The notes: generated by a model from the sequence alone, not told the origin. A stretch of DNA of 36,115 nucleotides from an uncultured Anaerolineales bacterium (GCA_937952305.1 CALFZO010000025.1:1-36115); one strand, 5' to 3'. Counted from the stretch's first letter, positions 7,989 to 21,753 are shown. Numbers and translations are program-made.

Positions 7989-9041
7989 CTATTCGGCCAG
8001 GGCCAGCGCCTCCTGGAAGTGCGCGACGATGCGGTCTTTTTCGTGCGGCGGCAGAAAAGCCGCCTGGGCCGCCGTCAGGATCGCGCGCTTGACCTGCTCC
8101 GGCGTCATCCCGAGCGCGTCCACGGCGGTGGCGTACTCGTCCGTCAGCGTGATCGCGGAGACGGCCGGGTCGTCGGTGTTAATGGTGGCGCGCAGCCCAT
8201 CCGCGAACATCGCGCGCAGGCTGTGGTCGGCCAGCTGCCGGATCACGCCGCTCTGCAGGTTCGAGGTGACGCACACTTCGAAGACGGTGCCGCGCTCGCG
8301 GGCCAGCGCCACCACGGCGCTGTCCTCGACGATGCGTACGCCGTGGCCGATGCGCTGAGCGCCCAGCCGCTCGATGGCGTGCCGAACCGTGGCCGAGCCG
8401 CTCCACTCGCCGGCGTGCGCGGTGATGCCCAGGCCGGAGCGCCGGGCCTCCTGGAACAGCGCCGCGAACGGCTCGGCCGGGAAATTGGCCTCGTCGCCGG
8501 CCAGGTCCAGGCCGACGATGTCCTCTTTGTGGTCCACGGCGATCTGGGTGACCTTCTCCGCGATCTCGAGCGACTCGTGGCGGTTGACGCTGGCGATCAG
8601 CTCGACGTGCATCTGCGGGAAGGCGCGGCGCGCTTCTTCCACCGCCACCAGGACCCAGTGGGTCACCTCGTGCAGGGGATAACCGCGCGTCTTGGAGAGC
8701 GCCATCGGCGTGAAGCGCAGCTCGAAGTAATGGATGTTGTCGCGCGCCGCGTCTTCGATGACTTCGTAGGTCAGGCGCCGGATGATCTCGGGCGACTGGT
8801 AGAAGTGGCGCAGGACCGTGAATTTGCTGAGGAAGGCGCTGGACGTGGTCTGGTCCGACGGCGTTATCTGCACCAGCGGCCGCAGCGCATCCGGCTCACT
8901 GGGCAGGTCCAGCTTGAAGGCGCGGACGATCTCGCCCAGGGTTTCGAGTCGCAGCGATCCTTCCAGGTGGCGGTGGAGTTCCACCTTGGGAAGCGCCGTC
9001 AGTGTGGTGCGGAGGGAGGCGTAGCCCGCTGCCTGTGCCAT
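7989..9041 (-). CDS. add: Adenosine deaminase
   Basis: 350 residues, the usual size. Hydrolytic deamination of adenosine/deoxyadenosine to inosine in purine salvage, zinc-dependent and cytoplasmic. The N-terminal ELHRHLEGS supplies the two zinc His (H23, H25). GLDLAGDE, ITAHAGEWSG (zinc His and the catalytic Glu region), RIGHGVRI and NTDDPAV (Asp pair) follow in the expected order. It lies 57 nt downstream of secA but has its own promoter in the gap: TTGTCG at 9074-9079, a 17-nt spacer, and TATCCT at 9051-9056, 9 nt from the ATG. The mRNA would be nearly leaderless, and no Shine-Dalgarno is visible. Other members of the amidohydrolase group (adenine or aminodeoxyfutalosine deaminase) are less likely given the GLDLAGDE and HAGE motifs, but substrate was not tested. 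Confidence 0.93.
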   Translation of the reverse strand: MAQAAGYASLRTTLTALPKVELHRHLEGSLRLETLGEIVRAFKLDLPSEPDALRPLVQITPSDQTTSSAFLSKFTVLRHFYQSPEIIRRLTYEVIEDAARDNIHYFELRFTPMALSKTRGYPLHEVTHWVLVAVEEARRAFPQMHVELIASVNRHESLEIAEKVTQIAVDHKEDIVGLDLAGDEANFPAEPFAALFQEARRSGLGITAHAGEWSGSATVRHAIERLGAQRIGHGVRIVEDSAVVALARERGTVFEVCVTSNLQSGVIRQLADHSLRAMFADGLRATINTDDPAVSAITLTDEYATAVDALGMTPEQVKRAILTAAQAAFLPPHEKDRIVAHFQEALALAE

Positions 9042-9050
9042 TGACCGGTA

Positions 9051-9079
9051 AGGATACCCTGAATGCTGAAAGACGACAA
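9051..9079 (-). promoter_or_regulatory. add promoter
   Basis: Minus-strand TTGTCG (9074-9079), 17 nt, TATCCT (9051-9056). The start codon begins 9 nt downstream, leaving a leader of about 0-3 nt. Confidence 0.5.
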
Positions 9080-9098
9080 ACCCCCGTGGCCCACCGCC

Positions 9099-13094
<3,996 letters not shown>

Positions 13095-13121
13095 TCGGGG
13101 AGTACCTCTTTGAGCGGGAGG

Positions 13122-13127
13122 ATTATA
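13122..13127 (-). promoter_or_regulatory. secA -10 box
   Basis: Minus-strand TATAAT in context GCTATAATC, 27 nt upstream of the secA ATG. It gives a leader of about 20 nt containing AGAGG. No good -35 is visible. Confidence 0.6.
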
Positions 13128-13155
13128 GCATGGGGAAAGTGGGAGATTCGCGCGG

Positions 13156-13223
13156 CAAAACAAATGAGCCACGCCCGCGGCGCGGCCCATTCATCCGCAG
13201 CGGCCGGCCGCCGCCGGCCAGGC

Positions 13224-13225
<2 letters not shown>
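13156..13225 (-). terminator. Candidate terminator of the mutase-prs operon
   Basis: Immediately after the prs stop, minus-strand GAGCC (13221-13225) can pair with GGCTC (13166-13170) around a very GC-rich interior that includes the palindrome GCGGCCGGCCGC (13200-13211). The T-rich tail ATTTGTTTTG follows (13156-13165). The inner pairing is imperfect by eye. Confidence 0.45.
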
Positions 13226-14198
<973 letters not shown>

Positions 14199-14207
14199 AG
14201 CGGCGGC

Positions 14208-14771
14208 TCAGCCGGCCTTGGCGTCGACCAGAGCCTGCGCCCAGTCCTCGCGCAGCACGCCCATGTAGAGCACGTCGCGGTAGGCGCCGTTGGCGTAGTT
14301 CCCCTGGCGCAGCCGGCCCTCCAGCTGGAAGCCGACCTTCTGGTAGCTGCGCAGGGCGCGCTCGTTGTCGGCGAAGACGCGCAGCTGCACGCGGTTGAGG
14401 TTGAGCGTGTAGAAGCCCCAGGCCACCAGCGTCTGCAGCGCATCCGTGCCGTAGCCGCGCCCCCAGTAGTCTCGCGGGCCGAGCATGATCCCGACCTCGC
14501 CCACCCGGTTGCGCCAGTCGACGTCGTGGTAGCCGCACGAGCCGATGTGCACCCACGGCCCGACCGTGTCCGGCGGCTGGGCGTCGATCGACCAGACCTG
14601 CTCGTTGCCGGCGCTCAGGTTGCGCTCAAACCAACGCTCTTCCTGCACCTGGCTGTAGGGCAGGTGCGAGTCGAGATAGCCGCGCAATTCCGGCTCGGCC
14701 AGCCACTTCACGAAGCGGGCCAGGTCGTCTTTCTCCACCGGGCGCAGGCGGACACGTTTACCAGGAATCAC
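14208..14771 (-). CDS. GNAT-family N-acetyltransferase (RimJ/RimL type)
   Basis: 187 residues. A cytosolic acetyl-CoA-dependent transferase of the RimJ/RimL/SpeG-like branch. It opens RVRLRPVEKDDLARFVKWLAEPE. GEVGIMLGPRDYWGRGYGTDA contains the acetyl-CoA pyrophosphate loop (RGYGT). NLNRVQLRVFADNERALRSY is the typical motif B, ending in KVGFQLEGRLRQ. The acceptor (protein N-terminus, polyamine or small molecule) cannot be told. The start is GTG with an AGAAGGGA site about 9 nt upstream. It lies 20 nt after the meaB stop and 9 nt before prs, so it belongs to the same transcription unit. Confidence 0.9.
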   Translation of the reverse strand: MIPGKRVRLRPVEKDDLARFVKWLAEPELRGYLDSHLPYSQVQEERWFERNLSAGNEQVWSIDAQPPDTVGPWVHIGSCGYHDVDWRNRVGEVGIMLGPRDYWGRGYGTDALQTLVAWGFYTLNLNRVQLRVFADNERALRSYQKVGFQLEGRLRQGNYANGAYRDVLYMGVLREDWAQALVDAKAG

Positions 14772-14791
14772 GGCGGCTTTCCCTTCTCAGG

Positions 14792-15781
14792 CTAGGCGGG
14801 TCGCGCGGCGTCCAGCAGCTGGGCCACGGCCCCGGCCGGATCAACGGCGCGCCTCATTAGTTTATCCACGGTCTGGCGGAACTGTCCAGAGTCCAGGCGG
14901 GCCAGCAAGTGCGCCAGCAGGGCTTCGCGCAAACGGCCTTCTAATTCTGCGGTCAAGCGGGCCCGCTCGCGCTCCCGGTCCAGGCCGGTTTCGCGCAGAT
15001 AAGCGCGGTGCCGGTCGATGGCCTCCGCCAGTTCGGCGACACCCTGGCCCTGCACGGCCACCGTCGGCAGGATCGGCGGCAGCCAGGCGGCCCGGCCGGC
15101 CGTCGGGTGCGGCCCGGCCGCCCGCCCGATCTCCTGGGAGGCGCGCAGGGCGCGTTGGGCGCCTTCCGCGCCCGGCTGGTCCGCCTTGTTGAGCACCAGC
15201 ACGTCGGCGATCTCCAGGATGCCGGCCTTGATGCCCTGCACCTCGTCGCCCAGGCCGGGCGCCTCCACCACCAGCGTGGTGTGCGCGGTCTGGGCGATAT
15301 CCACTTCGGATTGGCCGGCGCCGACCGTCTCGATGATGAGCTTGTCGAAGCCGGCTGCGTCCAGCACCTTGACGACATCGGCGGTGGCGCGCGCCAGACC
15401 GCCCAGGGCGCCCCGGCTGGCCATCGACCGGATGAAGACGCCGGCGTCGCCGGCCAGGTCGCGCATGCGGATGCGGTCGCCCAGAATGGCCCCGCCCGTG
15501 AACGGGCTGGTCGGGTCGACGGCTACCACCGCCACGGTCCGGTTCTGGCGCCGGTAGGTTTTGGCCAGTTCGTTGACCAGGCTGCTCTTGCCGGTGCCGG
15601 GTGCGCCGGTGACGCCGATCAGATGGGCGCGGCCGGTGTGCGGGAATAACGCCGCCAAGGCCGCCTCGGCCAAGGGGCTGCCGTTTTCCACCTGGGTCAA
15701 CAGGCGCGCCACAGCCCGCCGGTCGCCGGCCAGGATCGGGGCCGGATCGAAGGCGGCCGCGGACGGGGAGGGCGTGGTCAT
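14792..15781 (-). CDS. meaB: MeaB/ArgK-type GTPase, mutase chaperone
   Basis: 329 residues. G3E P-loop GTPase that protects adenosylcobalamin-dependent acyl-CoA mutases and gates cofactor loading. Walker A is GVTGAPGTGKSS (56-67). The MeaB signature VDPTSPFTGGAILGDRIRM, IRSMASRGALGGLA, the switch/Walker B region IETVGAGQSEVDIA, and the base-recognition NKAD follow. The C-terminal dimerisation arm is present. The ATG at 15781 overlaps the stop of the B12-binding subunit as ATGA, indicating translational coupling; an ATG 27 nt further upstream would lie inside that gene. The partner is inferred to be the mutase made of the adjacent B12 subunit and the catalytic subunit at 29564-31243. Confidence 0.95.
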   Translation of the reverse strand: MTTPSPSAAAFDPAPILAGDRRAVARLLTQVENGSPLAEAALAALFPHTGRAHLIGVTGAPGTGKSSLVNELAKTYRRQNRTVAVVAVDPTSPFTGGAILGDRIRMRDLAGDAGVFIRSMASRGALGGLARATADVVKVLDAAGFDKLIIETVGAGQSEVDIAQTAHTTLVVEAPGLGDEVQGIKAGILEIADVLVLNKADQPGAEGAQRALRASQEIGRAAGPHPTAGRAAWLPPILPTVAVQGQGVAELAEAIDRHRAYLRETGLDRERERARLTAELEGRLREALLAHLLARLDSGQFRQTVDKLMRRAVDPAGAVAQLLDAARPA

Positions 15782-16206
15782 CCGGCGCCGGGCGGGTCGG
15801 CCTGCCACTTGCGCCGGGCTGCCGCCTGCACGGCGGCCACCACCGTCTCGGTGCTGGTGCCGGGGCCGAAGGCGTCGGCGATGCCCAGCGCCTTGAGTGG
15901 CGGCACATCATCGTCCGGGATGATGCCGCCGATCAGCACGGGCACATCGCCCTGGCCATTGGCGCGCAGCAATTCCAGGATGCGCGGCGCCAGGGCCAGG
16001 TGCGCGCCGGAAAGGATCGACAGGCCGATCACGTCGACGTCTTCCTGCAGCGCGGCCTCGGCGATCATCTCGGGCGTCTGGCGCAGGCCGGTGTAGATGA
16101 CGTCCATGCCGGCATCCCGCAGGGCGCGCGCAATTACCTTGGCGCCGCGGTCGTGGCCGTCCAAGCCGGGCTTGGCGACTAGCACGCGAATCTTCCGCTG
16201 GTCCAT
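15778..16206 (-). CDS. B12-binding (small) subunit of an acyl-CoA mutase
   Basis: 142 residues, a stand-alone cobalamin-binding domain. The base-off/His-on signature DGHDRG has the cobalt-ligand His at 18 (D16-x-H18-x-x-G21). It is followed by GLSILSGAH and the Gly pair of LIGGIIPDDD, exactly the C-terminal domain of methylmalonyl-CoA mutases and the separate small subunit (IcmB/HcmB type) of isobutyryl- and hydroxyisobutyryl-CoA mutases. The ATG at 16206 (MDQRKIRVLVAKPG) is preceded by AAGGA about 11 nt away. It is first in a minus-strand operon with meaB, a GNAT gene and prs. No catalytic barrel is encoded nearby; the only candidate in the window is at 29564-31243. Confidence 0.93.
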   Translation of the reverse strand: MDQRKIRVLVAKPGLDGHDRGAKVIARALRDAGMDVIYTGLRQTPEMIAEAALQEDVDVIGLSILSGAHLALAPRILELLRANGQGDVPVLIGGIIPDDDVPPLKALGIADAFGPGTSTETVVAAVQAAARRKWQADPPGAG

Positions 16207-16263
16207 GGGCTGTGGGGATCCTTGGTTGTGGCTGGAGCAACTGACAACTGGGGTCTGGGCGGC

Positions 16264-16269
16264 ATTATA
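16264..16269 (-). promoter_or_regulatory. -10 box of the B12-subunit/meaB operon
   Basis: Minus-strand TATAAT (context GGTATAATG) giving a leader of about 50 nt that holds AAGGA. No convincing -35 is visible. Confidence 0.5.
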
Positions 16270-16303
16270 CCCCAAGTCTAACTTTGAGCTTTCGCCGCAG
16301 TGC

Positions 16304-16332
16304 TTGCCTGTCGTTAACGGACCACATACAAT
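16304..16332 (+). promoter_or_regulatory. Promoter of the PDZ/GAF sensor kinase
   Basis: TTGCCT (16304-16309), 17-nt spacer, TACAAT (16327-16332). The ATG follows 6 nt later, so the transcript would be leaderless. Confidence 0.55.
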
Positions 16333-16338
16333 TCAGCC

Positions 16339-19300
16339 ATGTCGCGAGCCCTGAGCGCCGTGGACGCCCCGCCAGCTGTGGCCGGCCGCACCGACGCCGT
16401 CGACCGGGTCCTGGAATGGGTGGTGCTGGCCGTCCTGGTCAGCACCGTCATCATCTATGCCTTCGCGCCTTTCCTGGCGCTGAGCTGGGCCCAGCGCCCG
16501 TTCCTCGGCGCTTTCGTCGAGAAGACCTTCATCTTTAATGGCATCGGCAACCTGGGCGACCCGCACTGGCCCGCGCGCGATCTGATCCCGGACGGCAGCC
16601 ACCTGTTGGCCGTGGACGGCCAGCCGGTGGCCACCAGCGGCGCGCTGGGCGCCGTCCTGGTTCAGCACCAGGTCGGCGAGACCGTGGACGTCGCCTACCG
16701 CACGCGCGCCGGCGAAGCCGGGGCGGCCGCGGTGCCGCTCGTCGCCTTCCCGCTCACCGAACTGGTCCGCTTCTTCATCCTGCCGTACTTCATCGGGTTG
16801 ATCTACCTGGTGATCGGCGCCTGGGTCTTCCGCCTGCGGCGCGGCGAGGCGGCCGGGCGGGCCTTCGCGCTCACCTGCGCCCTGACCGCCATCGCCGTCG
16901 GCACGCTGTTCGACCTGTACACCACCCACGCCTTCACCTGGGCCTGGACGATCGCCGTGCCCAACATCGGGGCGGCCACGTTCGCGCTGGCCATGGTCTT
17001 CCCCAAGACGGCCAGTTTCGTGCTGCGCCGGCCGATCATCCGGCTGATCGCCTTCGTGCCCGGCCTGGTGCTGGCCGTCTACGCCCTGCTGACGCTGTAC
17101 GTCCCCGGTCTCGACCCCTATGCCTACGTCCTGGCCTGGCGGCTCGGGTACTACGGCCTGGGTGCCGGGCTGGCGGCGCTCATCGGCATGATGCTCTACC
17201 GTTGGCGCGCCAACCCGTCGCCCATCGTCAGCGCGCAGAGCCGCGTCATCTTCTTCGGCACCGTCTTCGGCTTCACGCCCCTGCTCATCTGGGTGATCCA
17301 GGCCCTGGTGTTCGGGCTGACGCCGACCTTCAACGTGCTCTTCAACCTGGCGCCGCTGCTGCTCTTCCCGGCCGCGGTCGCCTATGCCATCCTGCGCTAC
17401 CGCCTGCTGGACGCCGACATCGTGGTCGGCCAGGCCCTGGTCTACGCCATCATCGGCGTCATCACCCTGGTCGGCTACAGCCTGATCATCGCCGGCCTGA
17501 GCCTGCTGGCCGGCACGGCCGTGAGCGCCACCGATCCGCTGGCCGTCGGCCTGATCGTGTTCCTGCTGGTGGCCAGCTTCAACCGGCTGCGCGACTGGCT
17601 GCAGCGGCTGATCAACCAGACCTTCTTCCGCGGCTCGCGCGCCTACGCCCAGCGTCTGGAGCAGTTCGGGCGCGCGCTGACGGAGGCCCCCGGCCTGACC
17701 GCGATCGCGCGCGCGCTGACCGCGCCGCTCCAGGACGTGATCCGCCCGGCCCACGTGCACGTCTTCCTGCGGGATCCCGCCAGCGACGAATTCGCGGCCT
17801 ACCCGGACGAAAGCGGCCGGCCGACCACCGACCTGCGCTACGCCGCCGACGGCCCGCTGGCCAGCTATCTGGCCACCGAGCGCAACGCCTTGCTGCTCTC
17901 GCCGGACCAGCCGCTGCCGCAGCGCTTGCTCCGCGACCGGGCCCGCCTGGCCGTGCAGGGCTCGGCCGTGTTCGTGCCGCTGTCCGGCAAGAGCAGCCTG
18001 ACCGGCTGGCTGGCCGTCGGCCCCAAGCTGTCCGGCGAGCCGTTCCGCACCGACGACCTGCGCTTCGTCGAGTCGCTGGCCGACCAGGCCGCCCTGGCCA
18101 TCGAACGCGCGTCCGTGCTCACCGACCTGGAGCGGCGCGTCAAAGAGCTCGACGTCGTCAGCCAGATGTCGCAGGCGGTCAGCTTCACGCGCGCCTACGA
18201 CGACGTCCTGGAGCTGATCTACGCCCAGGCCAGCAAGATCGTGGACGCGCGCAACTTCTACCTGTTGCTCAAAGACCCGCGCGGGCTGGTGCGCTACAGC
18301 CTGTTCATCGAAAACGACGAGCGCCTGGGCGAGGCCGAAGGGCAGCTGGTGCCGCGCGAACGCGGCCTGGAGAACGAAGTCCTGCGCGTCGGCCAGCCGA
18401 TCCGCGTGGACGACTACACCGAGGAATGCCACCGCCGCGGCCTGGTGCCGGGCGCCAAGCTGTACCGCGCCTGGCTGGGCGTGCCGCTCAACGCCGGCTC
18501 CGAGACCCTCGGCGCCATGATCGTGGCGGCCTCCGATCCGACCGTGACGTATAGTGAGGACCAGGCCAAGGTCATCGCCACCATCGCGGACCAGGCCGCC
18601 TCGGCCATCACCCGCGCCCGGCTGCTGCAGCAGGCCGAGCAGCGCGCCCGCCAGCTGGCCACCCTCAACGAGGTCAGCCTGACGATCGCGTCTACCCTCG
18701 AGCTCGACCCCCTGCTCCAGAAGATCGTGCAGAGCGCGGCCACCATCTTGAACTGCGAGGCCGGCAGCCTGTTCCTGACCGACGCCGAGACGGGCGAGTA
18801 CGTCTTCCGCGTGGCGGTCGGCCCGGTGGGCCAGAACCTGGTGGGGATGCGCCTCGCGCCCGGCAAGGGCATCGTCGGCGAGGCCATCGAGAGCGGGCGG
18901 GCCGTCATCGTCAACGATGTCGAGAACGACCCGCGCTGGTACCGCGGCACGGCCGAGGCCACCGGCTTTGTCACCCATGCCCTGATCACGGTGCCGCTGC
19001 GCCTGAAGGCCCAGCCCATCGGGGCCATCCAGCTCATCAACAAGCGCGACGGCGCGCCTTACAGCGAGGACGACCAGAGCCTGCTGACCGCCTTCGCCAC
19101 CCCGGCCGCCATCGCCATCGAGAACGCCCGGCTGTTCACGCAGACCGACCAGGCCCTGGCCGCCCGGGTGGAAGAGCTCTCGGTCATGCAGCGCATCAGC
19201 CGCGAGCTCAACACCACCCTGGACACGGCCCTGGTGGCCAACATCACCCTGAGCTGGGCGCTGAAGAACACCGGCGCGACGGCCGGCTGGGTGGGGCTAG

Positions 19301-20403
19301 TGGAGGAGCCCGGCGTGATCGTCATCGAGACCGAGGGCTACGGCGAGGCCGCCGCCCGGCTGCAGGCCGGACCGCTGCCAGCCGACCGCGGCCCGCTGGC
19401 GCGCGTCCTGCGCACCGGCGAGATCGGCCTGGTCCGCGAGGTGCGGGCCGAGCCGGATTACCAGCCCGTCTTGGAATCGACGCGCTCGCAGCTGACCGTC
19501 CCGATCCGGCGCGAGGCCCAGGTGGTGGGCCTGGTGACCCTGGAGAGCATCCACCCAGACAGCTTCTCCACCGAGCACGCCGCCTTCGTCACGCGCCTGC
19601 TGGACCTGACCTCGATCGCGCTGACCAACTCGCGCCTGTACGCCGAGGTCGAAGCCGCCAACAACGCCAAGAGCGACCTGATGTCGTTTGTGGCGCACGA
19701 GCTCAAGACGCCCATGACGCCCATCAAGGGCTACGCCGACCTGCTGTCGAGCGGCTCGGTGGGGGCCGTCAACGACATGCAGAAGCAGTTCCTGGAGACC
19801 ATCCGCAAGAACATCGAGCGCATGAACGTGATCGTCAACGACCTGAACGACTCGGCCAAGATCGAGGCCGGCAAGCTCAAGGTCTACCCCAAGGCGATCT
19901 CGCTGCCGGCCCTGGTCGAAGATGTGCTGCGCACGATCAAGTCCGTAGCCGACGCCAAGAACCAGACCATCACCACCGACTTCCCGCCCGACCTCGAGCC
20001 AGCCTGGGCCGACCCGTACCGCGTCACCCAGGTGCTCAACAACCTGGTCTCCAACGCCCACAAGTACACGCCCGAGGGCGGGCACCTCCATGTCCGCGTC
20101 GCCAAGACCGCCAACCACCAGGACCCGGCCGGCCCGCCGCAGGTGTTGCAGGTCTCGGTCCAGGACAACGGGCTGGGCATCGCGCCGGACGAGCAAAAGC
20201 GCATCTTCCAGAAGTTCTTCCGCTCCGAAGACCGCCAGGCGCGGGAGATGGCGCCCGGCACCGGCCTGGGGCTGAGCATCGTCAAGAGCCTGGTGGAGCT
20301 GCAGGGCGGGCAGATCTGGTTCGACAGCGAGTTCCGCAAGGGCAGCACGTTCCATTTCACCGTGCCGCTCAGCGCCGAGCCGGAAGGCCAGCCGGCCGTC
20401 TGA
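16339..20403 (+). CDS. Large membrane sensor histidine kinase: PDZ-like head, GAF domains
   Basis: 1354 residues. TM1 (about 25-48) leads into a PDZ-like segment (about 78-138: HLLAVDGQPVATSG, then HQVGETVDVAYRTR). About seven more membrane segments run to residue 415, an architecture resembling the ComP-type sensor head. At least four GAF-type regions follow (about 430-600, 602-770, 772-940, 945-1104), the third being the clearest (GEAIESGRAVIVNDVENDPRW, then PIGAIQLINKRDG). HisKA has SFVAHELKTPMTPIKG with phospho-His H1120. HATPase has NNLVSNAHKYTPEGG and GTGLGLSIVKSL. No receiver is fused and no response regulator is adjacent. The ligand is unknown. A second kinase follows 85 nt downstream, with which it may share a pathway. 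Confidence 0.92.
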   Translation: MSRALSAVDAPPAVAGRTDAVDRVLEWVVLAVLVSTVIIYAFAPFLALSWAQRPFLGAFVEKTFIFNGIGNLGDPHWPARDLIPDGSHLLAVDGQPVATSGALGAVLVQHQVGETVDVAYRTRAGEAGAAAVPLVAFPLTELVRFFILPYFIGLIYLVIGAWVFRLRRGEAAGRAFALTCALTAIAVGTLFDLYTTHAFTWAWTIAVPNIGAATFALAMVFPKTASFVLRRPIIRLIAFVPGLVLAVYALLTLYVPGLDPYAYVLAWRLGYYGLGAGLAALIGMMLYRWRANPSPIVSAQSRVIFFGTVFGFTPLLIWVIQALVFGLTPTFNVLFNLAPLLLFPAAVAYAILRYRLLDADIVVGQALVYAIIGVITLVGYSLIIAGLSLLAGTAVSATDPLAVGLIVFLLVASFNRLRDWLQRLINQTFFRGSRAYAQRLEQFGRALTEAPGLTAIARALTAPLQDVIRPAHVHVFLRDPASDEFAAYPDESGRPTTDLRYAADGPLASYLATERNALLLSPDQPLPQRLLRDRARLAVQGSAVFVPLSGKSSLTGWLAVGPKLSGEPFRTDDLRFVESLADQAALAIERASVLTDLERRVKELDVVSQMSQAVSFTRAYDDVLELIYAQASKIVDARNFYLLLKDPRGLVRYSLFIENDERLGEAEGQLVPRERGLENEVLRVGQPIRVDDYTEECHRRGLVPGAKLYRAWLGVPLNAGSETLGAMIVAASDPTVTYSEDQAKVIATIADQAASAITRARLLQQAEQRARQLATLNEVSLTIASTLELDPLLQKIVQSAATILNCEAGSLFLTDAETGEYVFRVAVGPVGQNLVGMRLAPGKGIVGEAIESGRAVIVNDVENDPRWYRGTAEATGFVTHALITVPLRLKAQPIGAIQLINKRDGAPYSEDDQSLLTAFATPAAIAIENARLFTQTDQALAARVEELSVMQRISRELNTTLDTALVANITLSWALKNTGATAGWVGLVEEPGVIVIETEGYGEAAARLQAGPLPADRGPLARVLRTGEIGLVREVRAEPDYQPVLESTRSQLTVPIRREAQVVGLVTLESIHPDSFSTEHAAFVTRLLDLTSIALTNSRLYAEVEAANNAKSDLMSFVAHELKTPMTPIKGYADLLSSGSVGAVNDMQKQFLETIRKNIERMNVIVNDLNDSAKIEAGKLKVYPKAISLPALVEDVLRTIKSVADAKNQTITTDFPPDLEPAWADPYRVTQVLNNLVSNAHKYTPEGGHLHVRVAKTANHQDPAGPPQVLQVSVQDNGLGIAPDEQKRIFQKFFRSEDRQAREMAPGTGLGLSIVKSLVELQGGQIWFDSEFRKGSTFHFTVPLSAEPEGQPAV

Positions 20404-20432
20404 CGACCCTATCCAGCCGACCGAGAGTCCTT

Positions 20433-20438
20433 TATACT
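20433..20438 (+). promoter_or_regulatory. -10 box of the cNMP-domain kinase
   Basis: TATACT about 50 nt before the GTG start, in the 85-nt gap after the previous kinase. The -35 is poor. It would give a leader of about 43 nt with GAAAGG. Confidence 0.35.
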
Positions 20439-20488
20439 CAGACGGACCCACCTGTCCGGCCGACGTCACCCGAAAGGCAAGCATCCGC

Positions 20489-21733
20489 GTGACCCACGCC
20501 GCCGCGCCCGCCATCAACAAGATCGCGATCCTGAGCCAGACCTTCACCGGCCTGAGCGACGACGAGCTCGAGGACATGGCGCGCGTCACCCGCGCCCAGG
20601 CCTACCCGCCCGGCCACTACCTGTGCCGCGAAGGCGCCTACGAGGAAGTCTTCTATATCATCGCCGCCGGCGAGGCCGCCATCACCAAGAAGGTCGGCGA
20701 GATGGAGGGCGAGCGCAAGCTGCGCGACGTGGGCGAGGGCGACTTTGTGGGCGAGATGGCCCTGATCCAGAACGCCCCGCGCGCGGCCAGCGTCCGCACC
20801 ACCACGCCCTGCACGGTGCTGGAGATGGCCAAGGCCGATTTCGAGGCCATGCTCAGCCGCAGCCCGCACATGGCCATCAGCATCATCCGCACCACCCTCA
20901 ACCGGATGCGCCAGAACGACCAGATGCTGATCCAGGACCTGCGCCGCACCAACCAGATCCTGCAGCAGCTGGACCGCAACAAGCTCGAGTTCATCCAGGT
21001 GGCCGCCCACGAATTGCGCACCCCGCTGACCGTGATGAAGGGCTACATCAACGTGATGAAGCTCGACCAGGCCGTGCGCGGCAACCCGATGCTGATGGAA
21101 GTGCTGGACGGCCTGAGCAAGGGCACCGACCGGCTGCACGAGATCGTCAACACCATGCTGGACGTCAGCCGCATCGACAGCGACAAGCTGCGGCTGGCGC
21201 CGGTCCCCGTGCCGCTGCGCAGCGTCGTCAACGATATCGCCCACCGCGTCGAGAAAGAGGCCGTCGGCCGCACGCTCAAGCTGGTGGTGGAGCATGATCC
21301 GGCCACGCCGCTGATCATGGCCGACCCGACGCTGATCCAGAAGGCGCTCTACCACATCATCTTGAACGCCTTCAAGTACACGCCGGACGGCGGCGCCATC
21401 ACCATCCGCACGCGGCCGGTGACGCTCGACCAGAACGGGCCCGGTGCCGAGATCTCGGTAGCCGATACCGGCATCGGCCTGAGCGCCGAGCACCGCGAGT
21501 TGGTCTTCGAGAAGTTCTATCAGGTGGGGGCGGTCGCCCTGCATTCCTCGAGCAAGACCGCGTTCAAGGGCGGCGGGCCGGGCCTGGGGCTGGCCATCGC
21601 CAAGGGCGTGGCCCGCGCCCACGGCGGCCGGATCTGGGTGGAGAGCCCCGGCCACGACGAGCAGACTTTCCCGGGCAGCACGTTCTTTCTGCAGCTGCCC
21701 GTGACGCCGCCCACCAACGGCACCAGCGGTTGA
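20489..21733 (+). CDS. Soluble histidine kinase with cyclic-nucleotide-binding domain
   Basis: 414 residues with no membrane segments. The N-terminal CRP/cNMP-binding fold (about 8-130) contains YPPGHYLCREGAYEEVFYII and a phosphate-binding cassette GEMALIQNAPRAASV, close to the consensus G-E-x-A-L...R-x-A. HisKA follows with QVAAHELRTPLTVMKGYI (phospho-His H174). HATPase has NAFKYTPDGGAITI, ADTGIGLSAEH and GGGPGLGLAIAKG. Fusing a cyclic-nucleotide sensor directly to a kinase core suggests control of phosphorylation by cAMP, cGMP or a related ligand, although the domain can also be ligand-free. The GTG start keeps the cNMP domain complete. It lies 85 nt after the GAF kinase with no response regulator, so the cognate partner is elsewhere. 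Confidence 0.92.
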   Translation: MTHAAAPAINKIAILSQTFTGLSDDELEDMARVTRAQAYPPGHYLCREGAYEEVFYIIAAGEAAITKKVGEMEGERKLRDVGEGDFVGEMALIQNAPRAASVRTTTPCTVLEMAKADFEAMLSRSPHMAISIIRTTLNRMRQNDQMLIQDLRRTNQILQQLDRNKLEFIQVAAHELRTPLTVMKGYINVMKLDQAVRGNPMLMEVLDGLSKGTDRLHEIVNTMLDVSRIDSDKLRLAPVPVPLRSVVNDIAHRVEKEAVGRTLKLVVEHDPATPLIMADPTLIQKALYHIILNAFKYTPDGGAITIRTRPVTLDQNGPGAEISVADTGIGLSAEHRELVFEKFYQVGAVALHSSSKTAFKGGGPGLGLAIAKGVARAHGGRIWVESPGHDEQTFPGSTFFLQLPVTPPTNGTSG

Positions 21734-21753
21734 ACCGGTTCGGCCCAGACAAC

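Noticed and set aside
13095..13190. Longer SecA start 32 codons upstream
   Set aside because: It would place the TATAAT inside the coding region, and the extra residues do not resemble a SecA N-terminus.
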